Assembly (NCBI GenBank): GCA_012295275.1
Contig: CM022678.1
Span: 13,962,759 to 14,026,758, forward strand
Reading direction: 5' to 3'
Source: Chrysomallon squamiferum
Lineage: Eukaryota > Mollusca > Gastropoda > Neomphalida > Peltospiridae
Length of the DNA: 64,000 bases
Shown here: positions 25,800 through 38,463 of the stretch, in pieces
Position numbering within the stretch: the first letter of the stretch is position 1
How the letters are laid out: each line of letters opens with the position of its first letter
The notes under the pieces: model-generated
Seen by the model: only the letters and a program-made list of their open reading frames with translations
What the model was told of the DNA's origin: nothing
Database searches by the model: none
Translations under genes and position numbers: made by a program

Positions 25800-28700
25800 A
25801 ATTGAAAAACTCATTGAGTTTGCGAAGCCGGAGACGTTCCAGGAGCGCGAGCGGTTGCGAGGTGCGTTCGTCTCTTCTCAACAAACAGAAACACGCACTA
25901 CCTCATCAAAATCAGATGCAATGATTAACCCTTTACACCGTTTAAACAACTGCTTGAGATCTGAACGCCTTCAATGCAGTCTCTTATGTGTGCGTACGAT
26001 TGAAAGTTTCGGTGTGCGAGCGGTTGCGACGGGTGTTCGTCTCTTCTCAACAAACAGAAACACGCACTACCTCATCAAAATCAGATGCAATGATTAACCC
26101 TTTACACCGTTTAAACAACTGCTTGAGATCTGAACGCCTTCAATGCAGTCTGTTACGTGTGTATACGATTGAAAGTTTCGGAGCGCGAGCGGTTGCGAGG
26201 TGCGTTCGTCTCTTCTCAACAAACAGAAACACGCACTACCTCATCAAAATCAGATGCAATGATTAACCCTTTACACCGTTTAAACAACTGCTTGAGATCT
26301 GAACGCCTTCAATGCAGTCTGTTACGTGTGTATACGATTGAAAGTTTCGGTGTGCGAGCGGTTGCGACGGGTGTTCGTCTCTTCTCAACAAACAGAAACA
26401 CGCACTACCTCATCAAAATCAGATGCAATGATTAACCCTTTACACCGTTTAAACAACTGCTTGAGATCTGAACGCCTTCAATGCAGTCTGTTATGTGTGC
26501 GTACGATTGAAAGTTTCGGTGCGCGAGCGGTTGCGACGGGTGTTCGTCTCTTCTCAACAAACAGAAACACGCACTACCTCATCAAAATCAGATGCAATGA
26601 TTAACCCTTTACACCGTTTAAACAACTGCTTGAGATCTGAACGCCTTCAATGCAGTCTGTTACTTGTATATACGATTGAAAGTTTCGGAGCGCGAGCGGT
26701 TGCGAGGTGCGTTCGTCTCTTCTCAACAAACAGAAACACGCACTACCTCATCAAAATCAGATGCAATGATTAACCCTTTACACCGTTTAAACAACTGCTT
26801 GAGATCTGAACGCCTTCAATGCAGTCTCTTATGTGTGCGTACGATTGAAAGTTTCGGTGTGCGAGCGGTTGCGACGGGTGTTCGTCTCTTCTGAACAAAC
26901 GGTAACACGCACTACCTCATCGAAATCAGATGTAATGATTAACCCTTTATCCCGTTTAAACAACTGCTTGAGATCTGAACGCATTCAATGCAGTCTGTTA
27001 CGTGTGTATACGATTGAAAGTTTCGGAGCGCGAGCGGTTGCGAGGTGCGTTCGTCTCTTCTCAACAAACAGAAACACGCACTACCTCATCAAAATCAGAT
27101 GCAATGATTAACCCTTTACACCGTTTAAACAACTGCTTGAGATCTGAACGCCTTCAATGCAGTCTGTTACGTGTATATACGATTGAAAGTTTCGGAGCGC
27201 GAGCGGTTGCGAGGTGCGTTCGTCTCTTCTCAACAAACAGAAACACGCACTACCTCATCAAAATCAGATGCAATGATTAACCCTTTACACCGTTTAAACA
27301 ACTGCTTGAGATCTGAACGCCTTCAATGCAGTCTGTTACGTGTGTATACGATTGAAAGTTTCGGTGTGCGAGCGGTTGCGAGGTGTGTTCGTCTCTTCTC
27401 AATAAACGCAACACCTACCAGCTCATCAAAATCAGAAGCAATGATTAACCCTTTACACCGTTTAAACAACTGCTTGAGATCTGAACGCCTTCAATGCAGT
27501 CTGTTATGTGTGCGTACGATTGAAAGTTTCGGTGTGCGAGCGGTTGCGACGGGTGTTCGTCTCTTCTCAACAAACAGAAACACGCACTACCTCATCAAAA
27601 TCAGATGCAATGATTAACCCTTTACACCGTTTAAACAACTGCTTGAGATCTGAACGCCTTCAATGCAGTCTGTTATGTGTGCGTACGATTGAAAGTTTCG
27701 GTGCGCGAGCGGTTGCGACGGGTGTTCGTCTCTTCTCAACAAACAGAAACACGCACTACCTCATCAAAATCAGATGCAATGATTAACCCTTTACACCGTT
27801 TAAACAACTGCTTGAGATCTGAACGCCTTCAATGCAGTCTGTTACGTGTATATACGATTGAAAGTTTCGGAGCGCGAGCGGTTGCGAGGTGCGTTCGTCT
27901 CTTCTCAACAAACAGAAACACGCACTACCTCATCAAAATCAGATGCAATGATTAACCCTTTACACCGTTTAAACAACTGCTTGAGATCTGAACGCCTTCA
28001 ATGCAGTCTGTTATGTGTGCGTACGATTGAAAGTTTCGGTGCGCGAGCGGTTGCGACGGGTGTTCGTCTCTTCTCAACAAACAGAAACACGCACTACCTC
28101 ATCAAAATCAGATGCAATGATTAACCCTTTACACCGTTTAAACAACTGCTTGAGATCTGAACGCCTTCAATGCAGTCTGTTACGTGTGTATACGATTGAA
28201 AGTTTCGGAGCGCGAGCGGTTGCGAGGTGCGTTCGTCTCTTCTCAACAAACAGAAACACGCACTACCTCATCAAAATCAGATGCAATGATTAACCCTTTA
28301 CACCGTTTAAACAACTGCTTGAGATCTGAACGCCTTCAATGCAGTGTGTTATGTGTGCGTACGATTGAAAGTTTCGGAGCGCGAGCGGTTGCGACGGGTG
28401 TTCGTCTCTTCTCAACAAACAGAAACACGCACTACCTCATCAAAATCAGATGCAATGATTAACCCTTTACACCGTTTAAACAACTGCTTGAGATCTGAAC
28501 GCCTTCAATGCAGTCTGTTACGTGTGTATACGATTGAAAGTTTCGGAGCGCGAGCGGTTGCGAGGTGCGTTCGTCTCTTCTCAACAAACAGAAACACGCA
28601 CTACCTCATCAAAATCAGATGCAATGATTAACCCTTTACACCGTTTAAACAACTGATTAACCCTTTACACCGATTTAAACAACTGCTTGAGATTGCGACG

Positions 28701-31700
28701 AACTTCTCAACAAACAGAAACACGCACTGCTCATCAAAATCAGATGCAATGATTAACCCTTTTTACCGTTTAAACAATTGAAAGTTTCTGAACGCCTTCA
28801 ATGCAGCGGTTGCGACGATTGAAAGTTTCGGCGCGCGGTGCGTTCGTCTCTTCTCAACAAACAGAAACACGCACTACCTCATCAAAATCAGATGCAATGA
28901 TTAACCCTTTACACCGTTTAAACAACTGCTTGAGATCTGAACGCCTTCAATGCAGTCTGTTATGTGTGCGTACGATTGAAAGTTTCGGTGCGCGAGCGGT
29001 TGCGACGGGTGTTCGTCTCTTCTCAACAAACAGAAACACGCACTACCTCATCAAAATCAGATGCAATGATTAACCCTTTACACCGTTTAAACAACTGCTT
29101 GAGATCTGAACGCCTTCAATGCAGTCTGTTACGTGTGTATACGATTGAAAGTTTCGGAGCGCGAGCGGTTGCGAGGTGCGTTCGTCTCTTCTCAACAAAC
29201 AGAAACACGCACTACCTCATCAAAATCAGATGCAATGATTAACCCTTTACACCGTTTAAACAACTGCTTGAGATCTGAACGCCTTCAATGCAGTCTGTTA
29301 CGTGTGTATACGATTGAAAGTTTCGGAGCGCGAGCGGTTGCGACGGGTGTTCGTCTCTTCTCAACAAACAGAAACACGCACTACCTCATCAAAATCAGAT
29401 GCAATGATTAACCCTTTACACCGTTTAAACAACTGCTTGAGATCTGAACGCCTTCAATGCAGTGTTGTTATGTGTGCGTACGATTGAAAGTTTCGGTGTG
29501 CGAGCGGTTGCGAGGTGTGTTCGTCTCTTCTCAACAAACAGAAACACGCACTACCTCATCAAAATCAGATGCAATGATTAACCCTTTACACCGTTTAAAC
29601 AACTGCTTGAGATCTGAACGCCTTCAATGCAGTCTCTTATGTGTGTATACGATTGAAAGTTTCGGTGTGCGAGCGGTTGCGAGGGGTGTTCGTCTCTTCT
29701 CAACAAACAGAAACACGCACTACCTCATCAAAATCAGATGCAATGATTAACCCTTTACACCGTTTAAACAACTGCTTGAGATCTGAACGCCTTCAATGCA
29801 GTGTGTTATGTGTGCGTACGATTGAAAGTTTCGGTGCGCGAGCGGTTGCGACGGGTGTTCGTCTCTTCTCAACAAACAGAAACACGCACTACCTCATCAA
29901 AATCAGATGCAATGATTAACCCTTTACACCGTTTAAACAACTGCTTGAGATCTGAACGCCTTCAATGCAGTCTGTTACTTGTGTGTATACGATTGAAAGT
30001 TTCGGAGCGCGAGCGGTTGCGAGGTGCGTTCGTCTCTTCTCAACAAACAGAAACACGCACTACCTCATCAAAATCAGATGCAATGATTAACCCTTTACAC
30101 CGTTTAAACAACTGCTTGAGATCTGAACGCCTTCAATGCAGTCTCTTATGTGTGCGTACGATTGAAAGTTTCGGTGTGCGAGCGGTTGCGACGGGTGTTC
30201 GTCTCTTCTCAACAAACGGAAACACGCACTACCTCATCAAAATCAGATGCAATGATTAACCCTTTATCCCGTTTAAACAACTGCTTGAGATCTGAACGCC
30301 TTCAATGCAGTCTGTTACGTGTGTATACGATTGAAAGTTTCGGAGCGCGAGCGGTTGCGAGGTGCGTTCGTCTCTTCTCAACAAACAGAAACACGCACTA
30401 CCTCATCAAAATCAGATGCAATGATTAACCCTTTACACCGTTTAAACAACTGCTTGAGATCTGAACGCCTTCAATGCAGTCTCTTATGTGTGCGTACGAT
30501 TGAAAGTTTCGGTGTGCGAGCGGTTGCGACGGGTGTTCGTCTCTTCTGAACAAACGGTAACACGCACTACCTCATCGAAATCAGATGTAATGATTAACCC
30601 TTTATCCCGTTGAAAGACCTGTTTCAGAACTGAACGCATTCAATGCAGTCTGTTACGTGTGTATACGATTGAAAGTTTCGGAGCGCGAGCGGTTGCGAGG
30701 TGCGTTCGTCTCTTCTCAACAAACAGAAACACGCACTACCTCATCAAAATCAGATGCAATGATTAACCCTTTACACCGTTTAAACAACTGCTTGAGATCT
30801 GAACGCCTTCAATGCAGTCTGTTACGTGTGCGTACGATTGAAAGTTTCGGTGCGCGAGCGGTTGCGAGGTGTGTTCGTCTCTTCTCAACAAACAGAAACA
30901 CGCACTACCTCATCAAAATCAGATGCAATGATTAACCCTTTACACCGTTTAAACAACTGCTTGAGATCTGAACGCCTTCAATGCAGTCTCTTATGTGTGC
31001 GTACGATTGAAAGTTTCGGTGTGCGAGCGGTTGCGAGGGGTGTTCGTCTCTTCTCAACAAACAGAAACACGCACTACCTCATCAAAATCAGATGCAATGA
31101 TTAACCCTTTACACCGTTTAAACAACTGCTTGAGATCTGAACGCCTTCAATGCAGTCTGTTATGTGTGCGTACGATTGAAAGTTTCGGTGCGCGAGCGGT
31201 TGCGACGGGTGTTCGTCTCTTCTCAACAAACAGAAACACGCACTACCTCATCAAAATCAGATGCAATGATTAACCCTTTACACCGTTTAAACAACTGCTT
31301 GAGATCTGAACGCCTTCAATGCAGTCTGTTACGTGTGTATACGATTGAAAGTTTCGGAGCGCGAGCGGTTGCGAGGTGTGTTCGTCTCTTCTCAACAAAC
31401 AGAAACACGCACTACCTCATCAAAATCAGATGCAATGATTAACCCTTTACACCGTTTAAACAACTGCTTGAGATCTGAACGCCTTCAATGCAGTGTGTTA
31501 TGTGTGCGTACGATTGAAAGTTTCGGTGCGCGAGCGGTTGCGACGGGTGTTCGTCTCTTCTCAACAAACAGAAACACGCACTACCTCATCAAAATCAGAT
31601 GCAATGATTAACCCTTTACACCGTTTAAACAACTGCTTGAGATCTGAACGCCTTCAATGCAGTCTGTTATGTGTGTATACGATTGAAAGTTTCGGAGCGC

Positions 31701-33540
31701 GAGCGGTTGCGAGGTGCGTTCGTCTCTTCTCAACAAACAGAAACACGCACTACCTCATCAAAATCAGATGCAATGATTAACCCTTTACACCGTTTAAACA
31801 ACTGCTTGAGATCTGAACGCCTTCAATGCAGTCTCTTATGTGTGCGTACGATTGAAAGTTTCGGTGTGCGAGCGGTTGCGACGGGTGTTCGTCTCTTCTC
31901 AACAAACAGAAACACGCACTACCTCATCAAAATCAGATGCAATGATTAACCCTTTACACCGTTTAAACAACTGCTTGAGATCTGAACGCCTTCAATGCAG
32001 TCTGTTACGTGTGTATACGATTGAAAGTTTCGGAGCGCGAGCGGTTGCGACGGGTGTTCGTCTCTTCTCAACAAACAGAAACACGCACTACCTCATCAAA
32101 ATCAGATGCAATGATTAACCCTTTACACCGTTTAAACAACTGCTTGAGATCTGAACGCCTTCAATGCAGTCTGTTATGTGTGTATACGATTGAAAGTTTC
32201 GGTGTGCGAGCGGTTGCGAGGTGTGTTCGTCTCTTCTCAACAAACAGAAACACGCACTACCTCATCAAAATCAGATGCAATGATTAACCCTTTACACCGT
32301 TTAAACAACTGCTTGAGATCTGAACGCCTTCAATGCAGTCTCTTATGTGTGCGTACGATTGAAAGTTTCGGTGTGCGAGCGGTTGCGACGGGTGTTCGTC
32401 TCTTCTCAACAAACAGAAACACGCACTACCTCATCAAAATCAGATGCAATGATTAACCCTTTACACCGTTTAAACAACTGCTTGAGATCTGAACGCCTTC
32501 AATGCAGTCTGTTACGTGTGTATACGATTGAAAGTTTCGGAGCGCGAGCGGTTGCGAGGTGCGTTCGTCTCTTCTCAACAAACAGAAACACGCACTACCT
32601 CATCAAAATCAGATGCAATGATTAACCCTTTACACCGTTTAAACAACTGCTTGAGATCTGAACGCCTTCAATGCAGTCTCTTATGTGTGCGTACGATTGA
32701 AAGTTTCGGTGTGCGAGCGGTTGCGACGGGTGTTCGTCTCTTCTGAACAAACGGTAACACGCACTACCTCATCGAAATCAGATGTAATGATTAACCCTTT
32801 ATCCCGTTGAAAGACCTGTTTCAGAACTGAACGCATTCAATGCAGTCTGTTACGTGTGTATACGATTGAAAGTTTCGGAGCGCGAGCGGTTGCGAGGTGC
32901 GTTCGTCTCTTCTCAACAAACAGAAACACGCACTACCTCATCAAAATCAGATGCAATGATTAACCCTTTACACCGTTTAAACAACTGCTTGAGATCTGAA
33001 CGCCTTCAATGCCGTCTGTTACTTGTATATACGATTGAAAGTTTCGGAGCGCGAGCGGTTGCGAGGTGCGTTCGTCTCTTCTCAACAAACAGAAACACGC
33101 ACTACCTCATCAAAATCAGATGCAATGATTAACCCTTTACACCGTTTAAACAACTGCTTGAGATCTGAACGCCCTCAATGCAGTGTGTTATGTGTGCGTA
33201 CGATTGAAAGTTTCGGTGTGCGAGCGGTTGCGAGGTGTGTTCGTCTCTTCTCAATAAACGCACGTACCTACCAGCTGATCAAAATCAGAAGGAATGATTA
33301 ACCCTTTACACCGTTTAAACAAGTGCTTGAGATCTGAACGCCTTCAATGCAGTCTCTTATGTGTGCGTACGATTGAAAGTTTCGGTGTGCGAGCGGTTGC
33401 GACGGGTGTTCGTCTCTTCTGAACAAACAGAAACACGCACTACCTCATCGAAATCAGATGTAATGATTATCCATTAAGAGCGATTAACCTGCTGGTTGAG
33501 AACTTAACGCATTCAATACAGTCTGTTATGTGTACATACG
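25800..33540 (+). repeat. 169-bp satellite array, about 45 copies
   Basis: Monomers of 169 bp follow head-to-tail, each with landmarks 'attgaaagtttcgg', 'gcgagcggttgcga', 'gttcgtctcttct', 'aacacgcactacctcatc', 'gattaaccctttacaccg', and 'cttgagatctgaacgcc' holding one BglII site. Most copies differ only at a few diagnostic places: 'gagcgcgag' / 'gtgtgcgag' / 'gtgcgcgag', then 'aggtgcg' / 'acgggtg' / 'aggtgtg', and 'ctgttacgtgtgta' / 'ctcttatgtgtgcg'. The unit keeps about ten CpGs in an AT-rich region. Because 169 is not a multiple of three, each copy opens a ~92-codon frame that runs into the next copy and stops at TGATTAA; these are not treated as genes. Confidence 0.97.
28640..28860 (+). repeat. 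rearranged monomer within the 169-bp array
   Basis: Here the regular period breaks: 'gattaaccctttacaccg' occurs twice within 25 bases, the following unit is missing parts of 'gagatctgaacg' and 'agcgcgagcgg', and fragments are shuffled ('atgcagcggttgcgacgattgaaag'-like junctions). The array is regular again by about 28860. It looks like a local deletion/duplication scar. Confidence 0.8.
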
Positions 33541-34790
33541 ACTCAGAGTTTAGTAGTACGAAATGTTGCGAAGCCGGAGAAGAATTCAGTTTCCTGCTCA
33601 CTCTATACTGTCATTAAACAATCATAGACACATTGCTTAGAGAATTCTTCCTTCTGCCATTCTAATAACGTCATCGTTCTGTTAATCCCTCCGGAATACC
33701 TCTTTTCTTTCCCTTTCTCTTAGACAGTGTTGTGTCCCTTATACCCGTATTAGACACTTTTTTACACTAATCAGATACACCCAGAATAACTTTTAAACGA
33801 GATTTAATGGGCGAAACAGCTGATTCATAGCAGAACACATTCAGACGTGTCTCGTTTGTCTACGGACAATTGAAAGTTACGTAGTGGGAGAGGTAACGAA
33901 GCCGGAGCAGAATTAACTTTTCTTGCTCCCTGCCTACTAGTCATTAAACATCACGCACACTTTCCTGCATTGGGACGTGTTCCTTATTCCATTCTAGCAA
34001 CGTCATCATTCTCTCAATATCTCTGGAATATAGCTTTTCTGTACCTTTCTCTCACACTGTACTATGTCTCTTATATCCGTATCGTTGTTTTTTAGACACG
34101 CAGGTCACTAAACAGTTATCTCCCTTTTCTGTACTGGGACCTTTTCCTTATTCCATTCTAGCAACGTCATCGTTCTCTAAATGTCTCTGGAAGAAAACTT
34201 TACTTCTCTGATACTGTGCTATGTTTCTTATATCCGTATTGGCCTTTTTTACACTAGCCACACATACGCAGAACGTCTTTTAAACTAGATTTTATGATTA
34301 GTTCTTAACACCGTCGATAGAGCTGCTTGAGGACAGAACACATTCAAAACATATGGTTAATGGTACGAGAGGTTTCGATGCAAGAGAAGAATGTACTTTT
34401 TTTGCTTCCTGCTACTAGTCATTAAACATTACGCACACTATTTGGTTTGAGACTGTTTCTTCTACCATTCTAAGAACGTCATCGTTCGTTTAATGTCTCT
34501 GGAATACCACTTTGCTTTCCCGTTCACTTTGTTATGTACCTTATATCCGTAGTAGTCTTTTCTACAGTAAACGCACACATGCACCACCTGTTTTAACCGA
34601 GGTTTACTGATTAGCGCTTAACAGCGTCGGAAAAGAATGTACTTGTTTTCTATCCAGAGTGCTCATTATTAAACATGTAGTATATTTAGATGTCTTCCTT
34701 CGAGCAATGTCATCGTCCTCTGAACTGCTTTGCAAGATTTCTCTCTTTGTCTCCTCTTCTCAGACTGCATTATATATCTTATGTCTGTGT
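33541..34790 (+). repeat. diverged ~330-bp satellite related to the 169-bp unit
   Basis: Three to four diverged copies share 'tcattaaacat.acgcacact', 'cattctagcaacgtcatcgttct', 'aatgtctctggaata' and 'cttatatccgta' (near 33675, 34010, 34168, 34482, 34708; the 34168 copy is shortened). Between these, segments such as 'ttaacaccgtcgatagagctgcttgaggacagaacacattca' (in pieces) resemble the 169-bp monomer's 'ttacaccgtttaaacaactgcttgagatctgaacgc'. 'gcgaagccggag' marks both the beginning (25826) and end (33571) of the 169-bp array and recurs as 'acgaagccggag' here. Confidence 0.7.
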
Positions 34791-35365
34791 GTGTCTTTCT
34801 TAGAGTTCAGTTTTTCTGTTACGTGATATTTTTCCTGTGCTCTGTTGCTTGGCATTCGATGTTATATACATGCTTCATGAGCCTTTTTCTATATCGTTCT
34901 ATAGTGTACGTATTATATATGTTGTTTTTGCATGTTCGTTTGGTGTTTGGTGTGATATGTATCTCTGTGTTTCCTGTCCTGTTTTGTCTGGATGATTTGT
35001 GTTCCCGATGCTGTTGTTATTGTCTGTGCTTTGGGTCTTTTATGTGTGTATATGTGTGTTTGTGTGTTTGTATGAGAGTTTTTTATTTTGTGTAATATGG
35101 TATGTATCCTCTGGTGTGTTGTTTTGAATGCTATGGTTTGATGTATTGTGTTCCTTATCCTGGTGTGTGTAATATATTCATTGTTGTTCTTCCATGTTTG
35201 TGTCTGATTCTGTGTGTTGGTTGTGTGTACCCTTTGTGTTGCTGTCTGTGTTTTTTATCTGGTGATATTTTTATCTTTGTTTTGTGTTCCCTGTGTGTTA
35301 ATATAATATCAGGTATTTTTTGGTCGCAGTGTGGATGTGTAGCTAGAAAACTGTCTTGATATGTT
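34791..35365 (+). other. G/T-rich low-complexity stretch with long hydrophobic Cys-rich frame
   Basis: The plus strand is A-poor and rich in TGTGT/TTTG, so stops are rare. One frame runs from 34730 to 35359 with a single stop (35093-35095), giving 121 and then 85 codons rich in C, V, F and L. No domain, signal-anchor pattern or splice structure supports a gene, and the composition alone explains the open frame. Confidence 0.55.
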
Positions 35366-37360
35366 GATATCTCTATTCCAGACAGTTTTACAAGTCAGCT
35401 ACGAGACATAATTTTTCGGAGATGACTTCTTACTCAGCCTTATCTCTTTATGAGCTTTAGGCCTATTACGGTGATAGGGATCCAATTTATCCCTTATAGG
35501 TTCTCGCCTGAACCTCTCAAGGATCCTGTTTCACTCTTTTATTGCATTAAACATGGTTTCTTGAAACATTTTGGATCATTAGCATTCAATAATTGACAGG
35601 CTATTACACACTGTCGCTGCAAAGATGTCGAAATTGATACCATTTTACCCTTGCAAACCATTTCAAGTGATGGCAGTCCATTATTCTCTAATAAAATATG
35701 GAAGTGATCACTATTCTAGATGTCAGAACTTCTTTACAGGAGAAATCATTGTTATTTCTTTTATTATTCAATAAAATAAAATTATTTTTAGGACTCAGGT
35801 CTTCTAACTGTTGTCCTTTATTGTTTACTTCATCTCACTCTGTGATGGAGACCTTAGAAATCACCCATCACTGTAAAAAGTGTCAAGAGTTCCTCAAAGA
35901 GATCTTGAACATCTCTGGGATAAAAATGAATAAACCAAACACAGTCTAGTAGTTTTATGAGATTTTACTTCTACAGCCACAGCCTATAAATTAACTGAAT
36001 GATATTCTGGGCAGTATTTACACTGACATCCTGAAATGTGTCCAGAAGAAAAAACTGCAATAGGATTAACTAGGATTGAATAAACTGTTTTGACTTAATT
36101 TGTCAAAGATGGGTGTAAGCCCACAACAGTTCCACTGAATAAATAATGTATGTGTCATTACGGGGAACTACGGGAGTTATTTTTTTCTTATCTCTTGGCA
36201 GGTTAGATATAGAAGAACAAAGGACCAGAAATCTTGGCCACCACTGCAAAGAAGTGACCTTGAAACATCAACATGGATCTATACAGAGTCCCATCAGAAG
36301 TTAAGGATGACTTTTCATTCTTAGCCATAATACAGACTCAGTATTACAGTGTTAACATATTCAGGTAATTAAAAGAACAATTAAAATCTTTTTACAGATT
36401 CACTAGTTTGAACACCGTTTTCCATGGTGGAAGAAAACGTATGACTGAGTCTTTGTTATAATTTCAAAGTTTATACTGGAACTATTGAACAGTCCACATG
36501 ATGAATACTGATTCCCAGAATTAGTTTTTTCTTCTTTTTAATCTTTCATTGGTGTTGACACTTATAATGAAAAAGTGTTTAGTGGTTGCAGAGATAGGAT
36601 ATTACATCAGTTTGTCAGAAAGATAAAACCATATAAACTGCACATCTTACTTTTCTAGTATATTTTTATTTTTTCTTATTTCCCCTCTCACATCAAAACA
36701 GTAATAGGAAGAACAAACAGAAATTATTAAAGTACAAATATTATGCAATTCTGGAACCTGTAATGATGATAGATGTTCCCGTTTCTTATGGTATATTTCT
36801 ATGATTGACTTGTACATTATATTAATTTGTAAAATGACAATTCAAACATGCAGTTTTTATGAAGGAAAGATAATGTCCAAAAAAGAAAATATCTGTTTGG
36901 AATACTTATATAAGTTATCAGTTCTACTTTGTTATTTAATATTTATTATAAAGTTATGAGATAAATTACATTTTAAAAATTTCAAGAAATATAACTGAAC
37001 ATAGCGTAAAGTAAGTATCTGGTTTTGGATCTGCAAAAAAGTTACCAAAACATTTCCTAACATTAAAATTTATTGAAAAATTGCTCATCTTTTGTATGTT
37101 CTGCCATTTCAAGCCTTTGTTGACATACTGGATAGCAGCTTTTGACTCCATATTGAAAAAAATAACAATAATTTTGTTTTTTTAATTTTTAATGTATTAT
37201 TTATTTATTTGTAATATTTGGCAATTTCCATGAAAAATCTAGCTATTTGATGTTGGTACTATGTCAGATTAGGATGAACAGATTCACAGAAAAATAACTA
37301 TCCAATTTCTTGAAATGTTTCTAAATATTGTTAATATAACATCTAAACCCATCTGTAGCC
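35366..37360. other. intergenic DNA, no recognised gene
   Basis: No exon, terminal repeat or tandem array was recognised on either strand. Frames at 35698-35949 and 36966-37151 have no splice context or family motif. Confidence 0.4.
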
Positions 37361-37470
37361 TCTAATAGAAGTCATTACCATGACCATTATGGTGGTCAAT
37401 GTAGGTAGAATAGAGGTCAATATTGTGACCATTATAGACATCATTGTTGGTATAATAAAAGTCAATATTT
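37361..37470 (-). repeat. inverted remnant of the ~50-bp minisatellite
   Basis: Read on the minus strand, this is two to three units of the 22.7-25.7 kb minisatellite: 'tattgacctctattctacc', 'tacattgaccac' and 'cataatggtcatgg'. It lies 12 kb away in the opposite orientation, on the far side of the satellites. Confidence 0.75.
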
Positions 37471-37621
37471 ATTTTAAATCATTTATTTTCATTACTTCTG
37501 TTTACAATAAATTGACTACTATTACATAATTCTATCACTAAAGACCTTATGTGCTTTACAGTAATAATCATATTTACAAATAAAAACAACTTTTATTATG
37601 TTCTATATTTTATTTATTACC

Positions 37622-37653
<32 letters not shown>

Positions 37654-38006
37654 ACAAATAAATAAAAATAATAATGGTTATTAGCACATGAATCATTGTT
37701 GTTTTGTAATTTTCTTTTACATCTTTTTTATTTTTATTTTTAAATAATTATATAAGCTGATATAAATTTTTATCTCTCACTGCATAAGACAGAAAACATT
37801 TTTTATTAAAAGAAATATCTAGTTCACTTTTTATTCTTTCCATTGTAATTTATGTTTATTTCTTTTGTAAAGATGGTTATTATTTGTTCACTGGTGTTTC
37901 ATCAAACTGGTTTTTATTATGTCTTATATGAAGTGCAGAAATGACAATTAAAAAAAGAAAATGGTAAAGAAATATATATATATATATATATAATATATAT
38001 ATAATA
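37622..38006. repeat. two (TA)n microsatellites
   Basis: TA runs at 37622-37648 and 37973-38006, separated by ordinary AT-rich sequence. Confidence 0.85.
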
Positions 38007-38352
38007 ATAAACAAAATAACAAAATAAAAAGTAAAATAAATTTTATACCACCCGTAATAAAATGCAGCTATTCTATTTAAAAGTGAAATAAAATGATAAC
38101 GTTTAGCTTTAGTGATACAAAGAAATGTGCTAAATATATTGTGTACTTTAAATCTGCTTCATATTTAGCCACATCCTCATAATTAATTACGAAGTAAGTA
38201 TAACAAATGGAGCAGATAGTTAAAAAGTAAATATGTAGTCATCATGTCACTGGGTGGACTATGTTCAATAGTTCTTCTAGTGTTGTGAGAAAAAAAAATG
38301 TCATCTAAAATGATGTTACGAGTCACTATGAAGGAGTATACAAATGTTTATA

Positions 38353-38463
38353 CAGTGGTGCCTTGACTTAAGAGTTTAATCCATTCTGTGACTGAGCTCG
38401 TAATTCAGTTTGCTCGTATATCAAAATTGACCGGACGTCTGCTCGTAACTTGTGGTACCACTG
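38353..38463. mobile_element. 111-bp Tigger-related MITE
   Basis: Starts CAGTGGTGCCTTGACTTA and ends TTGTGGTACCACTG, with TA at both flanks (38351-38352, 38464-38465). It shares its terminal repeat and subterminal 'aagagtt', 'gctcgtaa' and 'tttgctcgtatatcaa' pieces with the element at 51648-52338, so it is a deletion derivative with no coding part left. Confidence 0.85.

Noticed and set aside
25729-33301. About 45 overlapping plus-strand frames of ~92 codons
   Set aside because: They are translations of the 169-bp satellite; the period shifts frame by one each copy, each frame ends at the same TGATTAA, and all share the same non-selected sequence.
26000-33540. CENP-B box in the 169-bp monomer
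   Set aside because: The TTTCGG...CG region lacks the required central A and CGGG spacing.
25800-33540. CRISPR-like array
   Set aside because: There are no unique spacers; the whole unit repeats, in a eukaryotic genome.
34730-35359. 121- and 85-codon hydrophobic Cys-rich frames
   Set aside because: The A-poor G/T-rich strand explains the lack of stops; there is an internal stop and no domain or splice support.
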